Assembly (NCBI RefSeq): GCF_000265295.1
Contig: NC_018002.1
Span: forward strand, 1,178,001-1,242,000
Length of the DNA: 64,000 bases
Origin: Sulfurospirillum barnesii SES-3
GTDB lineage: Bacteria; Campylobacterota; Campylobacteria; Campylobacterales; Sulfurospirillaceae
Reading direction: 5' to 3'
Shown: positions 8,256 to 17,967 of the stretch, piece after piece
Layout of the letters: each line of letters opens with the position of its first letter
How positions within the stretch are numbered: the stretch's first letter is position 1
Made by a program: the position numbers and the translations under genes
Notes under the pieces: model-generated
What the model was told of the DNA's origin: nothing
Databases searched by the model: none
Seen by the model: only the letters and a program-made list of their open reading frames with translations

Positions 8256-10364
8256 ATGCAAACGAAAAGTTTATATATTTCATCGTTAGAATCAGCAGCG
8301 GGCAGCCTGATTGTGACGATGGGTATTATGGAGTTGCTAAAAGGTCGTCTGGGTAAGGTTGCTTTTTTTAGACCCGTCATCGCAAGTGAGCATGAGCCTG
8401 ATCAAGATATTAGTTTTATGTTGGAGTATTATGCTCTTAAAATGGCGTATGAAGATACGTATGGTTACACCGTGCATCAAGTCGAAAGCCTTATTGCCGA
8501 GAATAAATACAATGAGGTTTTAGAAACCCTTATTGAAAAGTTTAAACTCTTAGAAAGCCAGTATGATTTTGTGCTTGTGGAGGGGCTTAATCAATCTATT
8601 TTTTCAAATACCCTTGACTTTGACATCAATCTTTCCATCGCAAAAAATCTTAGTTCCCCCTTTATTAGTGTGTTAAAAGGAAAAGGGAAAAGTGTTAAAG
8701 AAGTGGTGGATGAAATTCATATTGAAACCGAAGCCATTCGTGCGACAGGATGCCAACACTTTGCTACTTTTGTCAATCGTTTGGGACAATCTGAAGCCCA
8801 AGCACTCAAAGAGCTTGCAAACTCTCTTGCGCTTCAATCAACACCGATCTATTTTTTAGAAGAAGTGCCAGAACTTGACACTCCAACCGTGGCTGAAATT
8901 CAGAAAAAATTAGGGTGTATGCATATTTATGGTGAAGAGAAAGATTTAAGACGTGTGGTCAAACAGAGTAAAATTGCGGCGATGCGATTGGAAAATTTTT
9001 TAGAACATATCGAAGAGGGTGATTTGATTATTACACCAGGTGATAGATCTGATGTCATTGTTGGGTGTTTAGGAACAGTGTTGTCTAAAAACTATCCTAA
9101 TATTTCAGGCATTTTGCTCACAGGTGGCTTGCTTCCCCATAAATCGATTAATAAACTTTTTTTAGGTTTTAATGATTTTTCTGTTCCTGTCCTAAGTGTT
9201 GATACGGATACGTATCATACTGCTGTTAATGTTGCACAAGTTCCTGCAACGATTACCGCACAAAGTGTTCGAAAAATTGCCTTAGCGATGGGACTTTTTT
9301 CATCCAATGTGAATACCAAAGAGATTGAGACAATGATTAACGCTGAATCGTCACATGCTTCCATTACACCTGTGATGTTTGAATACGCACTGTTTGAGCG
9401 TGCACGAAGTGATCGCAAAAAGATTGTACTTCCTGAGAGCAGTGATGAGCGTATTTTAAGAGCAACAGAGATTTTATTGCGTCGTAATGTTGCAGATATT
9501 ATTCTTCTTGGAAACCCTGAAGAGGTTTTGCGTAGAAGTGCTTCTTTGGGATTAGACATTAGTAAAGCAGAGATTATTGATCCGATTCATTCTCCGCTTA
9601 TGGAAGAGTTTGTGACTGCTTTTTATGAAATGCGAAAAGCCAAAGGGCTCTCTTTGGAAGTGGCACGTGATAGTATGATGCTTACCAATTATTTTGCAAC
9701 CATGATGGTCTCTTTAGGCTATGCCGATGGTATGGTCTCAGGAGCAATTCATACCACGCAAGAGACAATTCGTCCTGCCCTTCAAATTATTAAAACCAAA
9801 CCAGGGATTTCCATTGTTTCAAGCCTTTTCTTTATGTGTTTGGATACCCGTGTTCTTGTATACGGTGATTGTGCGGTCAATCAAGACCCGAATGCAGAAG
9901 AGCTTGCACAAATTGCCATCTCTTCAGCAGATACCGCAAGCATGTTTGGAATTGAACCAAAAGTCGCCATGCTCTCGTACTCAACAGGGGATTCAGGAAA
10001 AGGTGAAGAGGTTGAAAAAGTAAGGCTTGCAACAAAAATTGTTAAAGACTCACGTCCTGATTTAATGGTAGAAGGTCCTATTCAATACGATGCAGCCATT
10101 GATCCTAGTGTGGCTAAAACAAAACTTCCTAACAGTAAGGTTGCAGGTGAGGCTACGATTTTTATTTTCCCTGATTTAAACACAGGGAATAATACCTATA
10201 AAGCGGTTCAACGAAGTTCAGGTGCTGTGGCTATTGGTCCTGTCCTTCAAGGGCTTCGCAAACCTGTTAATGACCTCAGCCGTGGCTGTTTGGTTCCTGA
10301 TATTGTCAACACAGTAGCGATTACTGCGATTCAAGCACAAACCAATAATGGAGTAAACAATTGA
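8256..10364 (+). CDS. pta: Phosphate acetyltransferase, long form
   Basis: Interconverts acetyl-CoA and acetyl phosphate. 702 residues, the three-domain type: an N-terminal BioD/P-loop-like part (1-220), a DRTGG domain (220-350; GDLIITPGDRSDVIVG), and the catalytic PTA domain (about 375-702; VLPESSDERILRA, MLSYSTGDSGKG). AAAGGAG lies seven bases before the ATG. It overlaps ackA by 4 bases, forming the acetate/acetyl-phosphate operon. The 102 bases upstream hold AT-rich possible -10 boxes but no clear -35. Confidence 0.96.
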   Translation: MQTKSLYISSLESAAGSLIVTMGIMELLKGRLGKVAFFRPVIASEHEPDQDISFMLEYYALKMAYEDTYGYTVHQVESLIAENKYNEVLETLIEKFKLLESQYDFVLVEGLNQSIFSNTLDFDINLSIAKNLSSPFISVLKGKGKSVKEVVDEIHIETEAIRATGCQHFATFVNRLGQSEAQALKELANSLALQSTPIYFLEEVPELDTPTVAEIQKKLGCMHIYGEEKDLRRVVKQSKIAAMRLENFLEHIEEGDLIITPGDRSDVIVGCLGTVLSKNYPNISGILLTGGLLPHKSINKLFLGFNDFSVPVLSVDTDTYHTAVNVAQVPATITAQSVRKIALAMGLFSSNVNTKEIETMINAESSHASITPVMFEYALFERARSDRKKIVLPESSDERILRATEILLRRNVADIILLGNPEEVLRRSASLGLDISKAEIIDPIHSPLMEEFVTAFYEMRKAKGLSLEVARDSMMLTNYFATMMVSLGYADGMVSGAIHTTQETIRPALQIIKTKPGISIVSSLFFMCLDTRVLVYGDCAVNQDPNAEELAQIAISSADTASMFGIEPKVAMLSYSTGDSGKGEEVEKVRLATKIVKDSRPDLMVEGPIQYDAAIDPSVAKTKLPNSKVAGEATIFIFPDLNTGNNTYKAVQRSSGAVAIGPVLQGLRKPVNDLSRGCLVPDIVNTVAITAIQAQTNNGVNN

Positions 10365-11569
10365 AAATTTTAGTCTTAAATGCAGGCAGTTCTTCCGTTA
10401 AATTCCAACTTTTCAATATGCAAGATAATTCTGTTTTAGCCAGTGGGCTGATTGAGCAGATTAGCGAGCCTATGTCACGTATACGTATGAAATATCAAGA
10501 TTCTACAGGGATTGAACAGGTTGTGGAGCAAACATTGCCTATTTCAGACCACCACGATGCTTTAAGAAAAATGAGTGCTTTATTGATTGAATCAGGTGTG
10601 ATTCATAATTTAAATGAGCTAGATGGTATTGGACATCGTGTGGTGCAAGGAGGTGCTTCGTTTCAGGCACCTGCTATGGTCGATGAATATGTCATGTCAG
10701 AGATAGAAAGGCTTATTCCCCTTGCACCTTTACACAATCCTGGGCATCTCTCAGGAATGAAAGTCTCTGTTGAGCAAAGCCCTAGTGTGCCTCAAGTTGC
10801 TATTTTTGACACAGCCTTTCACTCCACGTTACCAAAATATGCTTACATGTACGCCTTACCGTATAAATATTATGATGAACTTAAAATTAGACGTTATGGT
10901 TTTCATGGAACCTCCCATCGTTATGTTGTCAAAGAAGCAGCACGCTATTTAAAGCAAGACATTCATACCCTCAATGCGATTACTTTGCATTTGGGAAATG
11001 GAGCAAGTGTTGCGGCCATTGAAAATGGAAAGAGTGTGGATACTTCCATGGGACTCACCCCACTAGAGGGCTTAGTAATGGGTACACGCAGTGGTGATAT
11101 TGACCCTGCGATTTTATTTTATTTGGCACGAAAGCGGGGACTCACACTGGATGAGTTAGACCATATGCTCAATAAAGAGAGTGGCCTTAAAGGGATTTGT
11201 GGAAGCAATGATATGCGTGAAATTAGCCGTTTAGCCCATGAAGGCAATGAACAAGCACAACTTGCACGGGATATGTTTAATTACCGTTTGAAAAAGTATA
11301 TTGGTGCTTATAGTGCGGTTTTAGGACGTGTGGATTGTATTGTTTTTACAGGAGGCATTGGTGAAAATGACAGTGAAACACGAAAAGAGTCTTGCAGTCG
11401 CTTAGAAAATTTAGGAATTAAAATTGACGCAGAGCGTAATGCATTACGCAGCAGTGGTATCATGCAAATCAGTACCGATGATAGTGCTGTTAAGGTTTTG
11501 GTGATTCCTACCAATGAAGAGCTAGAAATCGCTGTTGAAACAATGGAAATGATCGAAAAACATTGTTAA
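10361..11569 (+). CDS. ackA: Acetate kinase
   Basis: Converts acetyl phosphate and ADP to acetate and ATP, completing the Pta-AckA pathway. 402 residues, normal length. ASKHA-fold signatures: NAGSSSVKFQLF at 6-17, RYGFHGTSHRYV near 175-186, LHLGNGASVAA, and FTGGIGEND near 328. The start is TTG, overlapping the pta stop (TTGA). A strong inverted repeat follows the stop at 11576-11608. Confidence 0.97.
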   Translation: MKILVLNAGSSSVKFQLFNMQDNSVLASGLIEQISEPMSRIRMKYQDSTGIEQVVEQTLPISDHHDALRKMSALLIESGVIHNLNELDGIGHRVVQGGASFQAPAMVDEYVMSEIERLIPLAPLHNPGHLSGMKVSVEQSPSVPQVAIFDTAFHSTLPKYAYMYALPYKYYDELKIRRYGFHGTSHRYVVKEAARYLKQDIHTLNAITLHLGNGASVAAIENGKSVDTSMGLTPLEGLVMGTRSGDIDPAILFYLARKRGLTLDELDHMLNKESGLKGICGSNDMREISRLAHEGNEQAQLARDMFNYRLKKYIGAYSAVLGRVDCIVFTGGIGENDSETRKESCSRLENLGIKIDAERNALRSSGIMQISTDDSAVKVLVIPTNEELEIAVETMEMIEKHC

Positions 11570-11575
11570 ACTTCG

Positions 11576-11608
11576 TTTACATGTAGAGATAATTTCTCTA
11601 CATGTAAA
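11576..11608. terminator. Hairpin terminator between ackA and the YqeY-like gene
   Basis: Perfect 14-base arms (TTTACATGTAGAGA at 11576-11589, its complement at 11595-11608) around a 5-base loop, between two convergent genes. It is probably a shared terminator. Each arm carries one copy of the window-wide ACATGT palindrome, an arrangement also seen for uptake sequences in Neisseria. Confidence 0.75.
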
Positions 11609-11609
11609 T

Positions 11610-12056
11610 TTAAGCTAAAAGCTCTTTTGCGATGGCATTAATTCTCTTACCATCAGCAACGCCCTCACATTCAGATAAAACCGCACCCATCAGTTTTCCA
11701 ATCTCTTTCATATTTGACAAACCAAGGGCTTGAATGTGTTTAGAAAGAATTGCTCTTAATGCTTCATCACTGAGCTGTTCAGGCAAGTAGGCTTTGAGAA
11801 TGGAGGCTTCTTTCATCTCTTTTTCATACAAATCCATTCTTCCCGCTTCTTTAAAAGCAAGGGATGCATCGTCTCGTTGTTTCAGCGATTTTTGAATGAT
11901 TTTAATAATATCCGCATCACTAAGCTCTTTACGTTCATCCACTTCAATTTGCTTTAGCGCACTCATTAAAAAGCGAATCACATCACGCATGAACGTATCT
12001 TGAGTTTTCATCGCATTTTTAAGGTCATTTTGAAGTTTCATTTTTATTTCAGACAT
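11610..12056 (-). CDS. GatB/YqeY domain protein
   Basis: 148 residues. It matches the YqeY family: MSEIKMKLQNDLKNAMKTQD at the start, LKQIEVDERKELSDADIIKIIQK, then a GatB-tail-like C-terminus (MGAVLSECEGVADGKRINAIAKELL). The related domain in GatB contacts tRNA; the role of stand-alone YqeY is not settled. ATG at 12056 was chosen because AAAAGGAAACAG precedes it; a longer open frame upstream has no such site. It is convergent with ackA and divergent from flgH. Confidence 0.88.
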   Translation of the reverse strand: MSEIKMKLQNDLKNAMKTQDTFMRDVIRFLMSALKQIEVDERKELSDADIIKIIQKSLKQRDDASLAFKEAGRMDLYEKEMKEASILKAYLPEQLSDEALRAILSKHIQALGLSNMKEIGKLMGAVLSECEGVADGKRINAIAKELLA

Positions 12057-12137
12057 TCTGTTTCCTTTTTTGCTTAAGACTTCATTAGCAGAGTATTTTA
12101 TAGTATAATCTCGTAAAATAGAATAAAATGGAGTGTT

Positions 12138-12851
12138 ATGAGAGTTTTTACATGTAGCGTCTTTGCTGCTTTTGTCCTTGTTGGATGTTCGAGTCATCCT
12201 GCCAGTCCAGAGATAAATATGAAACCTCCTGTGTATGTCGATGAGATGCCTACTCGTGTGAATGAAAATACAGGATCCAATCCTGGCAGTCTCTTTGGAC
12301 AGGGTGATAATCCCCTTTTTGCGGATTTAAAAGCAATGCATGTCAATGATGTTGTTACCATAACCATTACGGAAAAAACCGCTCAGACATCTTCTGGGAA
12401 AAAGTCCCTAGAGAAAGAGAGCAGTAGCGACTTAAATGCAGGGGTCATAGCAGGTGTGCCTTTTGGAGGTCCTGTGGGAAAAGTAGCAGATAAGATAGCA
12501 ACTAAATCAGCCAATTTAGGATTTAACGCAGGTTCGACCAACTCTTTTTCAGGTACGGGAAGTCTAAGCCGTAATGAGAGTTTTGCAACAACGATCTCGG
12601 CTCGCATTATTAAGGTTTTAAGCAATGGGAACTATTTTATTGAAGGAAGCCGTGAATTGCTCATTAATGGTGAAAAGCAAATGATACAAGTTAGCGGAGT
12701 GATTCGTCCTTACGATATTGACCAATACAATAATATAGACTCAAAATATATTGCGGATGCTAAGATTCTTTATAAAACAGAAGGGGATATTGACCAAACA
12801 ACCACAAGACCATGGGGTTCCAAATTTATGGAATCCATTTGGCCATTTTAA
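12138..12851 (+). CDS. flgH: Flagellar L-ring lipoprotein FlgH
   Basis: Outer-membrane ring of the flagellar basal body. 237 residues with a lipoprotein signal: hydrophobic stretch ending LVGC, with Cys17 as the lipidation site. Family motifs follow: GSLFGQGDNPLFADLKAMHVNDVVTITI near 50-77 and NGNYFIEGSRELLINGEKQ near 162-180. GGAG lies before the ATG, and TATAAT stands near 12105, though no matching -35 is clear. The gene is isolated from other flagellar genes here, as is usual in Campylobacterota. ACATGT occurs near the start. Confidence 0.95.
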   Translation: MRVFTCSVFAAFVLVGCSSHPASPEINMKPPVYVDEMPTRVNENTGSNPGSLFGQGDNPLFADLKAMHVNDVVTITITEKTAQTSSGKKSLEKESSSDLNAGVIAGVPFGGPVGKVADKIATKSANLGFNAGSTNSFSGTGSLSRNESFATTISARIIKVLSNGNYFIEGSRELLINGEKQMIQVSGVIRPYDIDQYNNIDSKYIADAKILYKTEGDIDQTTTRPWGSKFMESIWPF

Positions 12852-12894
12852 AACGAAAATAGTTTATGTTATTATTTAATAAAGGATAGTTCAT

Positions 12895-13338
12895 TTGGAA
12901 ACACGTAATCCACCTAAGTTTATGGAAAGAGACAAGCTTTTTAAAGGCAAAGATATTATTGTTGCGCTGAAATACTTTGGTGCAAGTTTTGATAAACTCA
13001 AAACCAATACCCCCAATCGTGCCCGTGCACTTGTTCTTGGCTATAAAGCATGGAAATTAGGACTCAATGAGGCACAATTACGTTCCGTCTTGCCACGAGA
13101 AATCAGTGATAAAGAGATATTAGAAGTGCTCGAATATAAAGAGAAAAAAAGTATTCGCAGCTGGAGTATTTTTACCAAAGTAAAAGAAGACGATTATAAA
13201 ATCAAAGTTGAGCGAATGTGGTGTAAAAAATTAGGAGCCATTTGTCTTATTGCAAAATTAGGACAAAAAGAGCTTATCGCATTGGCCAAAGAGAGGTTTG
13301 AAAATGACCTTGATTGTACTATTCCTAAAGAGTTTTAA
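12895..13338 (+). CDS. Conserved-looking protein of unknown function
   Basis: 147 residues, basic (many Lys and Arg), no membrane segment or signal. It starts at TTG with AAAGGA upstream (start METRNPPKFMERDKLFKG). The middle (LKTNTPNRARALVLGYKAWKLGL) is helical and basic, so nucleic-acid binding is possible but not shown. I do not recognise the family. It follows flgH by 43 bases on the same strand and ends at a bidirectional terminator. Confidence 0.75.
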   Translation: METRNPPKFMERDKLFKGKDIIVALKYFGASFDKLKTNTPNRARALVLGYKAWKLGLNEAQLRSVLPREISDKEILEVLEYKEKKSIRSWSIFTKVKEDDYKIKVERMWCKKLGAICLIAKLGQKELIALAKERFENDLDCTIPKEF

Positions 13339-13346
13339 GCAATTTT

Positions 13347-13374
13347 AGCCTTACATGTAAAAAGATGTAAGGCT
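13347..13374. terminator. Bidirectional hairpin terminator
   Basis: AGCCTTACAT (13347-13356) pairs with ATGTAAGGCT (13365-13374), followed by CTCTCTTTT. It lies between the convergent 147-residue gene and the type II secretion F-like gene and can serve both. The left arm contains a full TTACATGTAA. Confidence 0.7.
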
Positions 13375-13379
13375 CTCTT

Positions 13380-14621
13380 TTACGACTTAACCGCTTTTGC
13401 CATGTCCCACATGGGCATAAAAATACCCAGAGCCATTAACAGTACCATACCCGCAATAAATCCTAACAAAATAGGCTCAATGTAACTTGCAATATTGTCA
13501 ATGATTTGGTTAAAACGAGATTTTAAATACAGTGTTACTTTTTCTAACATTTTATCAAGTGTTCCACTTTGTTCTCCCGCTTGAATCATCTGAATCAGCA
13601 TTCCCTCAAATAAATTTGTGTCACGAAAAGATTCAGTTAGTGAAATTCCACGTTGTACAGAGATTTTTACAGAAGAGAGTCTTTTTTTAAGATGCGTATT
13701 TTCTAAGGTCAACAATGACGTATCCAAAGCATCAGCAATGGGAATACCTGCTCGAATAAGTTCTGTAAAAACAAGGCAAAAACGACTGAGTGTTGCGTAG
13801 AAAATAATATCGCCAATGAGATACACTTTAAGAATATATTCATCAAAGTTTTTCTTAAACTCCTCATTCGTGTTGAGTAAATACTTAATAAGAACAAAAC
13901 TCAAGATAATACCTGCAAGTAAAAAGAAGCCATACTGATTAATCATATGCTCCATAAAAAGAAGGATTTTGGTGGGCAAAGGCAGTTCTGCTTTGAGCTT
14001 CTCAAAAATATCTTTAAATTTTGGTACAACATAAACCATTAAAATGGTAAAAGCAATGGCAATAGCAATTACAACGGTGATAGGGTAGCGTAATGCTTTT
14101 TTAAATTTTTGCCTGTTTTCTTCAATCTCTTCAAGAATATCTGCAAGTTTTTCAAGCGATTCTGCCATGTTACCAGTACTTTCACCTAGTTCCACCATAG
14201 CGATGGTGACATCCCCAACACTCTCACGATAAGACATCAGTGATTGTGTAAGGCTTAATCCTGAATTCAAGTCGTCATTTACCGTATGAAAAATCTCTTT
14301 TAAAGAGGTGTCTATGGTAGCATTGGCAACCTCTTTAACACTGTCATGAATTGAAATACCAGCATTTGTCATAACACTTAATTGCCTAATGGCAGCAATC
14401 AATGAGGTCATTTTTATTTTTTTGCGTAAGAAGGTTCCTAAAAGTTCATTTTTAAAGCCACGCAATTGATCTTCAAGGGGTGCGGATGTTTCTTTAATGG
14501 TTAAAATAATCCCAGGGACTTTATTTTTGGCAATTGAGATTGCATCTTTACGATCAGGAGATTTAATAATGGTTTTGGATTTTTTACCTTTAAAAAGGTA
14601 ATTGATTTCAAAATATTTCAT
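13380..14621 (-). CDS. Type II secretion/type IV pilus inner-membrane platform protein (GspF/PilC/MshG-like)
   Basis: Inner-membrane platform on which the assembly ATPase acts. 413 residues with two T2SSF domains (about 75-195 and 280-400), three membrane segments (about 170-190, 220-240, 385-405), and the repeated motif ELGESTGNMAESL / QAGEQSGTLDKML. Corresponds to CtsF of Campylobacter, which is needed for natural transformation. It is the last gene of the minus-strand cluster, overlapping the ATPase gene by 4 bases and ending at a terminator. Confidence 0.93.
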   Translation of the reverse strand: MKYFEINYLFKGKKSKTIIKSPDRKDAISIAKNKVPGIILTIKETSAPLEDQLRGFKNELLGTFLRKKIKMTSLIAAIRQLSVMTNAGISIHDSVKEVANATIDTSLKEIFHTVNDDLNSGLSLTQSLMSYRESVGDVTIAMVELGESTGNMAESLEKLADILEEIEENRQKFKKALRYPITVVIAIAIAFTILMVYVVPKFKDIFEKLKAELPLPTKILLFMEHMINQYGFFLLAGIILSFVLIKYLLNTNEEFKKNFDEYILKVYLIGDIIFYATLSRFCLVFTELIRAGIPIADALDTSLLTLENTHLKKRLSSVKISVQRGISLTESFRDTNLFEGMLIQMIQAGEQSGTLDKMLEKVTLYLKSRFNQIIDNIASYIEPILLGFIAGMVLLMALGIFMPMWDMAKAVKS

Positions 14622-16369
14622 TCTTTTGCGACCCTTATGATTTCATCTAAGGTTGTCACACCATTAGCTGCACGTATGATACCATCATGGTACATATCAA
14701 TAAAGCCTTCGAGTAGTGCTTGTGCTTTAATCTCGCTTTTCCCCGCTCCTTGTGCAATCATACTGGAAATTTTTTCACTAATAACAAGAATTTCAGAAAT
14801 CATCTCACGCCCAAGATAGCCTGTTTGTGAACATTTCTCGCACCCTGTGTTTTTATAAAATTGATAATTCTCAGGTAGCATATCTTTAATTTCATCGTAA
14901 GCTGTTTTAGGGAGTGTGTGTTTGACTTTACAATGCGGACACAATTTACGCACCAAGCGTTGTGCTTCAATAGCAATGAGTGAACCGCTCATAAGATAAG
15001 GCTCAATCCCCATATCAACCACCCGAGTTACAGCACTTACTGCATCATTGGTATGCAGAGTAGAAAAGACTAAGTGACCTGTAAGTGCCGCTTGAACTGC
15101 AATACGTAGTGTTTCTGTGTCTCGAATCTCACCAATCATAATAACATCAGGGTCTTGTCTTAAAATAGAACGTAGGGCAGAAGCAAAGGTAAGGTTGGCT
15201 TTTTCATTGACCTGAACTTGCTGTGTCAATGTCAATTGATACTCCACAGGGTCTTCAACGGTAATAATTTTAGTTTGTACACTCTTAATCGCATTCAGTG
15301 CAGCATATAAGGTTGTTGTTTTACCGCTTCCTGTTGGACCCGTGACTAAAATAATCCCATAAGGTGAATGCATGGCTTGCTCAAATTTGACATAATTATG
15401 AGGGTGCATGCCCAAATCTTCAATTTTAATCATGACTTTAGATTTATCTAAAATACGAATAACAATAGATTCACCATTAATGGTTGGAAGTGCTGAAATC
15501 CTAAAATCGTATTCTCGATTTAAGATGGTTGCCGAAAAACGACCATCTTGTGGTTTTCTTTTTTCCGCAATATCCATATTAGAGAGCAATTTCATACGTG
15601 AACCAAGAGGAGGATAAATGTCTTTGTCAAAAATAAATGTTTCGGTAAGCATCCCGTCTATTCTGCTACGAACAATACAGTTATTTTCTGTTGGTTCGAT
15701 ATGAATATCACTTGCTCGTGCTAAAATAGATGTTTTTAGAATAATCTCAATGAGTTTTAAGATACCTGATGATTCTTGAGGGTTATCAATAGCGCTAGAA
15801 GAGATCTCTTTACGAATTTCGCCAATCAACCCTTTAATACTTTCACCAAGCTCCATTTTGACAAGGTATTTGTCAATTTGCATGGGTTGTGCAATAATGA
15901 TTTTAAGCAGTTTTCTGGGAAATAATCGTTGAATGCCCTCTTGCGCATGAAGATCCAGAGGGTCTTTTAGTGCCACATATATATTAATTTCATCTTCTTT
16001 AATGGGAAGTGCTTTAAACTTTTTCAGTTGCATAAATGGCAACTTTGATGCGAGACGATAGTCAATGTCAATAGAATCTAAGTCCAAATACTCACATTTT
16101 AAATTTTTTGCCAAAGCCTTTAAAAAAATCTCATCTTCAATGGCAAAGTGTTCATCTACATCATCAAGGCTTATGTGCCCCTTTTTGAAACATTCAATAA
16201 CAAGACTAAGCATATCTTCTTTGGTTAAAATAGCGTTATCCATAAGAATTTCACCTAGAATTTTATGTGCATCTATTTTAGTTTCTTCTCTCAAGCGTGT
16301 TGCAGTTGGTTCATCAATGAGATGCGTATGAATAAGGTGTGTTAAAACAGGGCTTATAATATCACTCAT
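14618..16369 (-). CDS. Type II secretion/pilus assembly ATPase (GspE/PilB/MshE-like)
   Basis: Hexameric cytoplasmic ATPase that powers pseudopilus assembly. 583 residues: an N-terminal MshEN/GspE-N-type region (1-170), then the ATPase core with Walker A GPTGSGKTTT near 345, Asp-box/Walker B DVIMIGEIRD near 410, and a zinc-binding pair CPHC (near 476) and CEKC (near 512). Counterpart of CtsE in Campylobacter. The gene overlaps the downstream platform gene by 4 bases and is separated from the upstream TPR gene by 55 bases. Confidence 0.94.
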   Translation of the reverse strand: MSDIISPVLTHLIHTHLIDEPTATRLREETKIDAHKILGEILMDNAILTKEDMLSLVIECFKKGHISLDDVDEHFAIEDEIFLKALAKNLKCEYLDLDSIDIDYRLASKLPFMQLKKFKALPIKEDEINIYVALKDPLDLHAQEGIQRLFPRKLLKIIIAQPMQIDKYLVKMELGESIKGLIGEIRKEISSSAIDNPQESSGILKLIEIILKTSILARASDIHIEPTENNCIVRSRIDGMLTETFIFDKDIYPPLGSRMKLLSNMDIAEKRKPQDGRFSATILNREYDFRISALPTINGESIVIRILDKSKVMIKIEDLGMHPHNYVKFEQAMHSPYGIILVTGPTGSGKTTTLYAALNAIKSVQTKIITVEDPVEYQLTLTQQVQVNEKANLTFASALRSILRQDPDVIMIGEIRDTETLRIAVQAALTGHLVFSTLHTNDAVSAVTRVVDMGIEPYLMSGSLIAIEAQRLVRKLCPHCKVKHTLPKTAYDEIKDMLPENYQFYKNTGCEKCSQTGYLGREMISEILVISEKISSMIAQGAGKSEIKAQALLEGFIDMYHDGIIRAANGVTTLDEIIRVAKE

Positions 16370-16424
16370 GCATTATCCATTTTCTAAATTTTTACTATTG
16401 TAGCATCTATCGGGTACATTTGGA

Positions 16425-17165
16425 TTACTCAATGCTTGCACCAATACTCATCTGCTGTAGCAAACTCTCCGCAGCCTTTGATTTATGATTTTTTAAATAG
16501 GCTTTGAGTGCTCCTTGAGCATCTTCTTTATGCCCCAATTTGAATTTTGATTTTGCAAAGAAAATCCAACTTTTTTCATTTTCAGCATCAAGATTATTCG
16601 CAATTAACGCCCATTTATTACTTTCACTATAATTTTTATTTTTATAATACTCTTCACAAAGCATCAGTGCAAACACAACATTGTGTGTTTTATCAAATCG
16701 TTCTTTAAGGTATTGGATTGTGTCAACATCTTTTGTTTCAATATGAATCACACTTTTTTCTTTGTTCTCATTCATCAGTGGTGGAGGTAAGAGTGTTGTG
16801 TCCAACCACTTTTCTTCTTTGGGATCATTTGAAAAATCATCCTTTGGTAGAGGGATGTTGCTTATGCGTGTCTCTTGCATGGTGACATGCGATACATTGG
16901 TTTCAACACGGGGTAATTGCAAGAGCAGAGGTTGCTTTTTCTCGCTTACAAGAGGTAACAAGGGTAGGGCGCTATGGGTAGAAAGATTGCTTTCGTAGGG
17001 TGGGGGTGTTTCATCTTTTTGTGTATCTACACAGAGGAAAAAATAAAAAATTATATAGGTGCTGATTGCTAGAACACTTAGCCCAAGAATAGGGCGAAGT
17101 TTTTGCTTGAAGCGATAGCGAAAAACTCTTTTTTCCAGCTCTGCTATTTCGTGTGCATTAAGCAT
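16425..17165 (-). CDS. Single-pass membrane protein with TPR-like C-terminus (MshN position)
   Basis: 246 residues: a short cytoplasmic basic start, one membrane segment at about 27-46 (LGLSVLAISTYIIFYFFLC), a proline-rich linker, and helical TPR-like repeats after residue 160 (NKWALIANNLDAENEKSWIFFAKSKF). Its place between the AAA ATPase and the secretion ATPase is that of mshN in Vibrio and of a membrane protein gene in the Campylobacter cts locus. Function is inferred from position. It overlaps the upstream gene by 8 bases. Confidence 0.75.
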   Translation of the reverse strand: MLNAHEIAELEKRVFRYRFKQKLRPILGLSVLAISTYIIFYFFLCVDTQKDETPPPYESNLSTHSALPLLPLVSEKKQPLLLQLPRVETNVSHVTMQETRISNIPLPKDDFSNDPKEEKWLDTTLLPPPLMNENKEKSVIHIETKDVDTIQYLKERFDKTHNVVFALMLCEEYYKNKNYSESNKWALIANNLDAENEKSWIFFAKSKFKLGHKEDAQGALKAYLKNHKSKAAESLLQQMSIGASIE

Positions 17166-17967
17166 GAATCATCCCTAAACTAATTCCAGCCATTTGCACA
17201 TACTTTACATGTAAAGCGTGGGGTGAGAGGTGTGATGGCTTATTCAGGTCATAATATTCTAAGATTTCAAATAATTTGTACATCAGTTTATTGATGCTCC
17301 TTAGGTTTCCATTGGTGAGTGTTGCGATGATTTTATAGTGTTTGTCGGAAAAAAGAGTGGTGTGTTCGAAATGTTTATGAAAAAGTAGTTTTTTTTCAAT
17401 GTATGTTTTTATCTCTTTAAAAGAAGCATTGTCTATTTCTATGGTCTCCCAAATACGTGTTTGAAAATAATCTTTTGCCAAGAGGTCTTCTTTGTCTGTT
17501 TTGTGAACCGTAAAGAGAAATTTGAATAACCTTGAATCTGCCATAAGACGAATTTTTTCAATCAAATCACTCGGATAAAGTTGTGCCTCATCAATTAAGA
17601 CTGTAATGGCTTTTTCTTTGGAGACAATATGCTCTCGCATAACTTCTAAAAACTCATTGTAATGTTTGAATTTAGGAGATTTTTGCTTCATGACTTCTTC
17701 ATAAAGAGCTTCAATAAAAGCTTTTTCTTCAAAAAAAGGTCGAGGAAAAAAAACAATAGGCTTTTCATTTTTATAATCATGGTAAATTTTTTGAAGTAAA
17801 AATGTTTTACCTGTCCCTGGTTTTCCGTAAAAAAGAATCAACTTCAATGGTTTGTCAATTGTTTGAACCAATTTGTCATACGTGCTTACAGACTTATCCA
17901 AATGAATATAATCAAAGACTTCACCATCAACAAAAATGGTTTTAAGATTACTATAAAGACTATTCAT
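17158..17967 (-). CDS. AAA/ExeA-type ATPase (MshM/CtsP-like)
   Basis: 269 residues with Walker A YGKPGTGKTFLL near 45-55 and Walker B TVLIDEAQLY near 118-127, as in the ExeA/MshM family. No peptidoglycan-binding tail is present, so it is the short MshM form. The family helps secretin assembly in some systems; in Campylobacter the corresponding CtsP is required for DNA uptake. The gene overlaps its neighbours by 8 bases on both sides. A 14-base TTTACATGTAAA-type palindrome at 17203-17216 lies near the 3' end. Confidence 0.85.
   Translation of the reverse strand: MNSLYSNLKTIFVDGEVFDYIHLDKSVSTYDKLVQTIDKPLKLILFYGKPGTGKTFLLQKIYHDYKNEKPIVFFPRPFFEEKAFIEALYEEVMKQKSPKFKHYNEFLEVMREHIVSKEKAITVLIDEAQLYPSDLIEKIRLMADSRLFKFLFTVHKTDKEDLLAKDYFQTRIWETIEIDNASFKEIKTYIEKKLLFHKHFEHTTLFSDKHYKIIATLTNGNLRSINKLMYKLFEILEYYDLNKPSHLSPHALHVKYVQMAGISLGMIHA

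Noticed and set aside
12060-12137. Sigma-54 promoter for flgH
   Set aside because: No GG-N10-GC pair with the right context was seen; only a TATAAT without a good -35.
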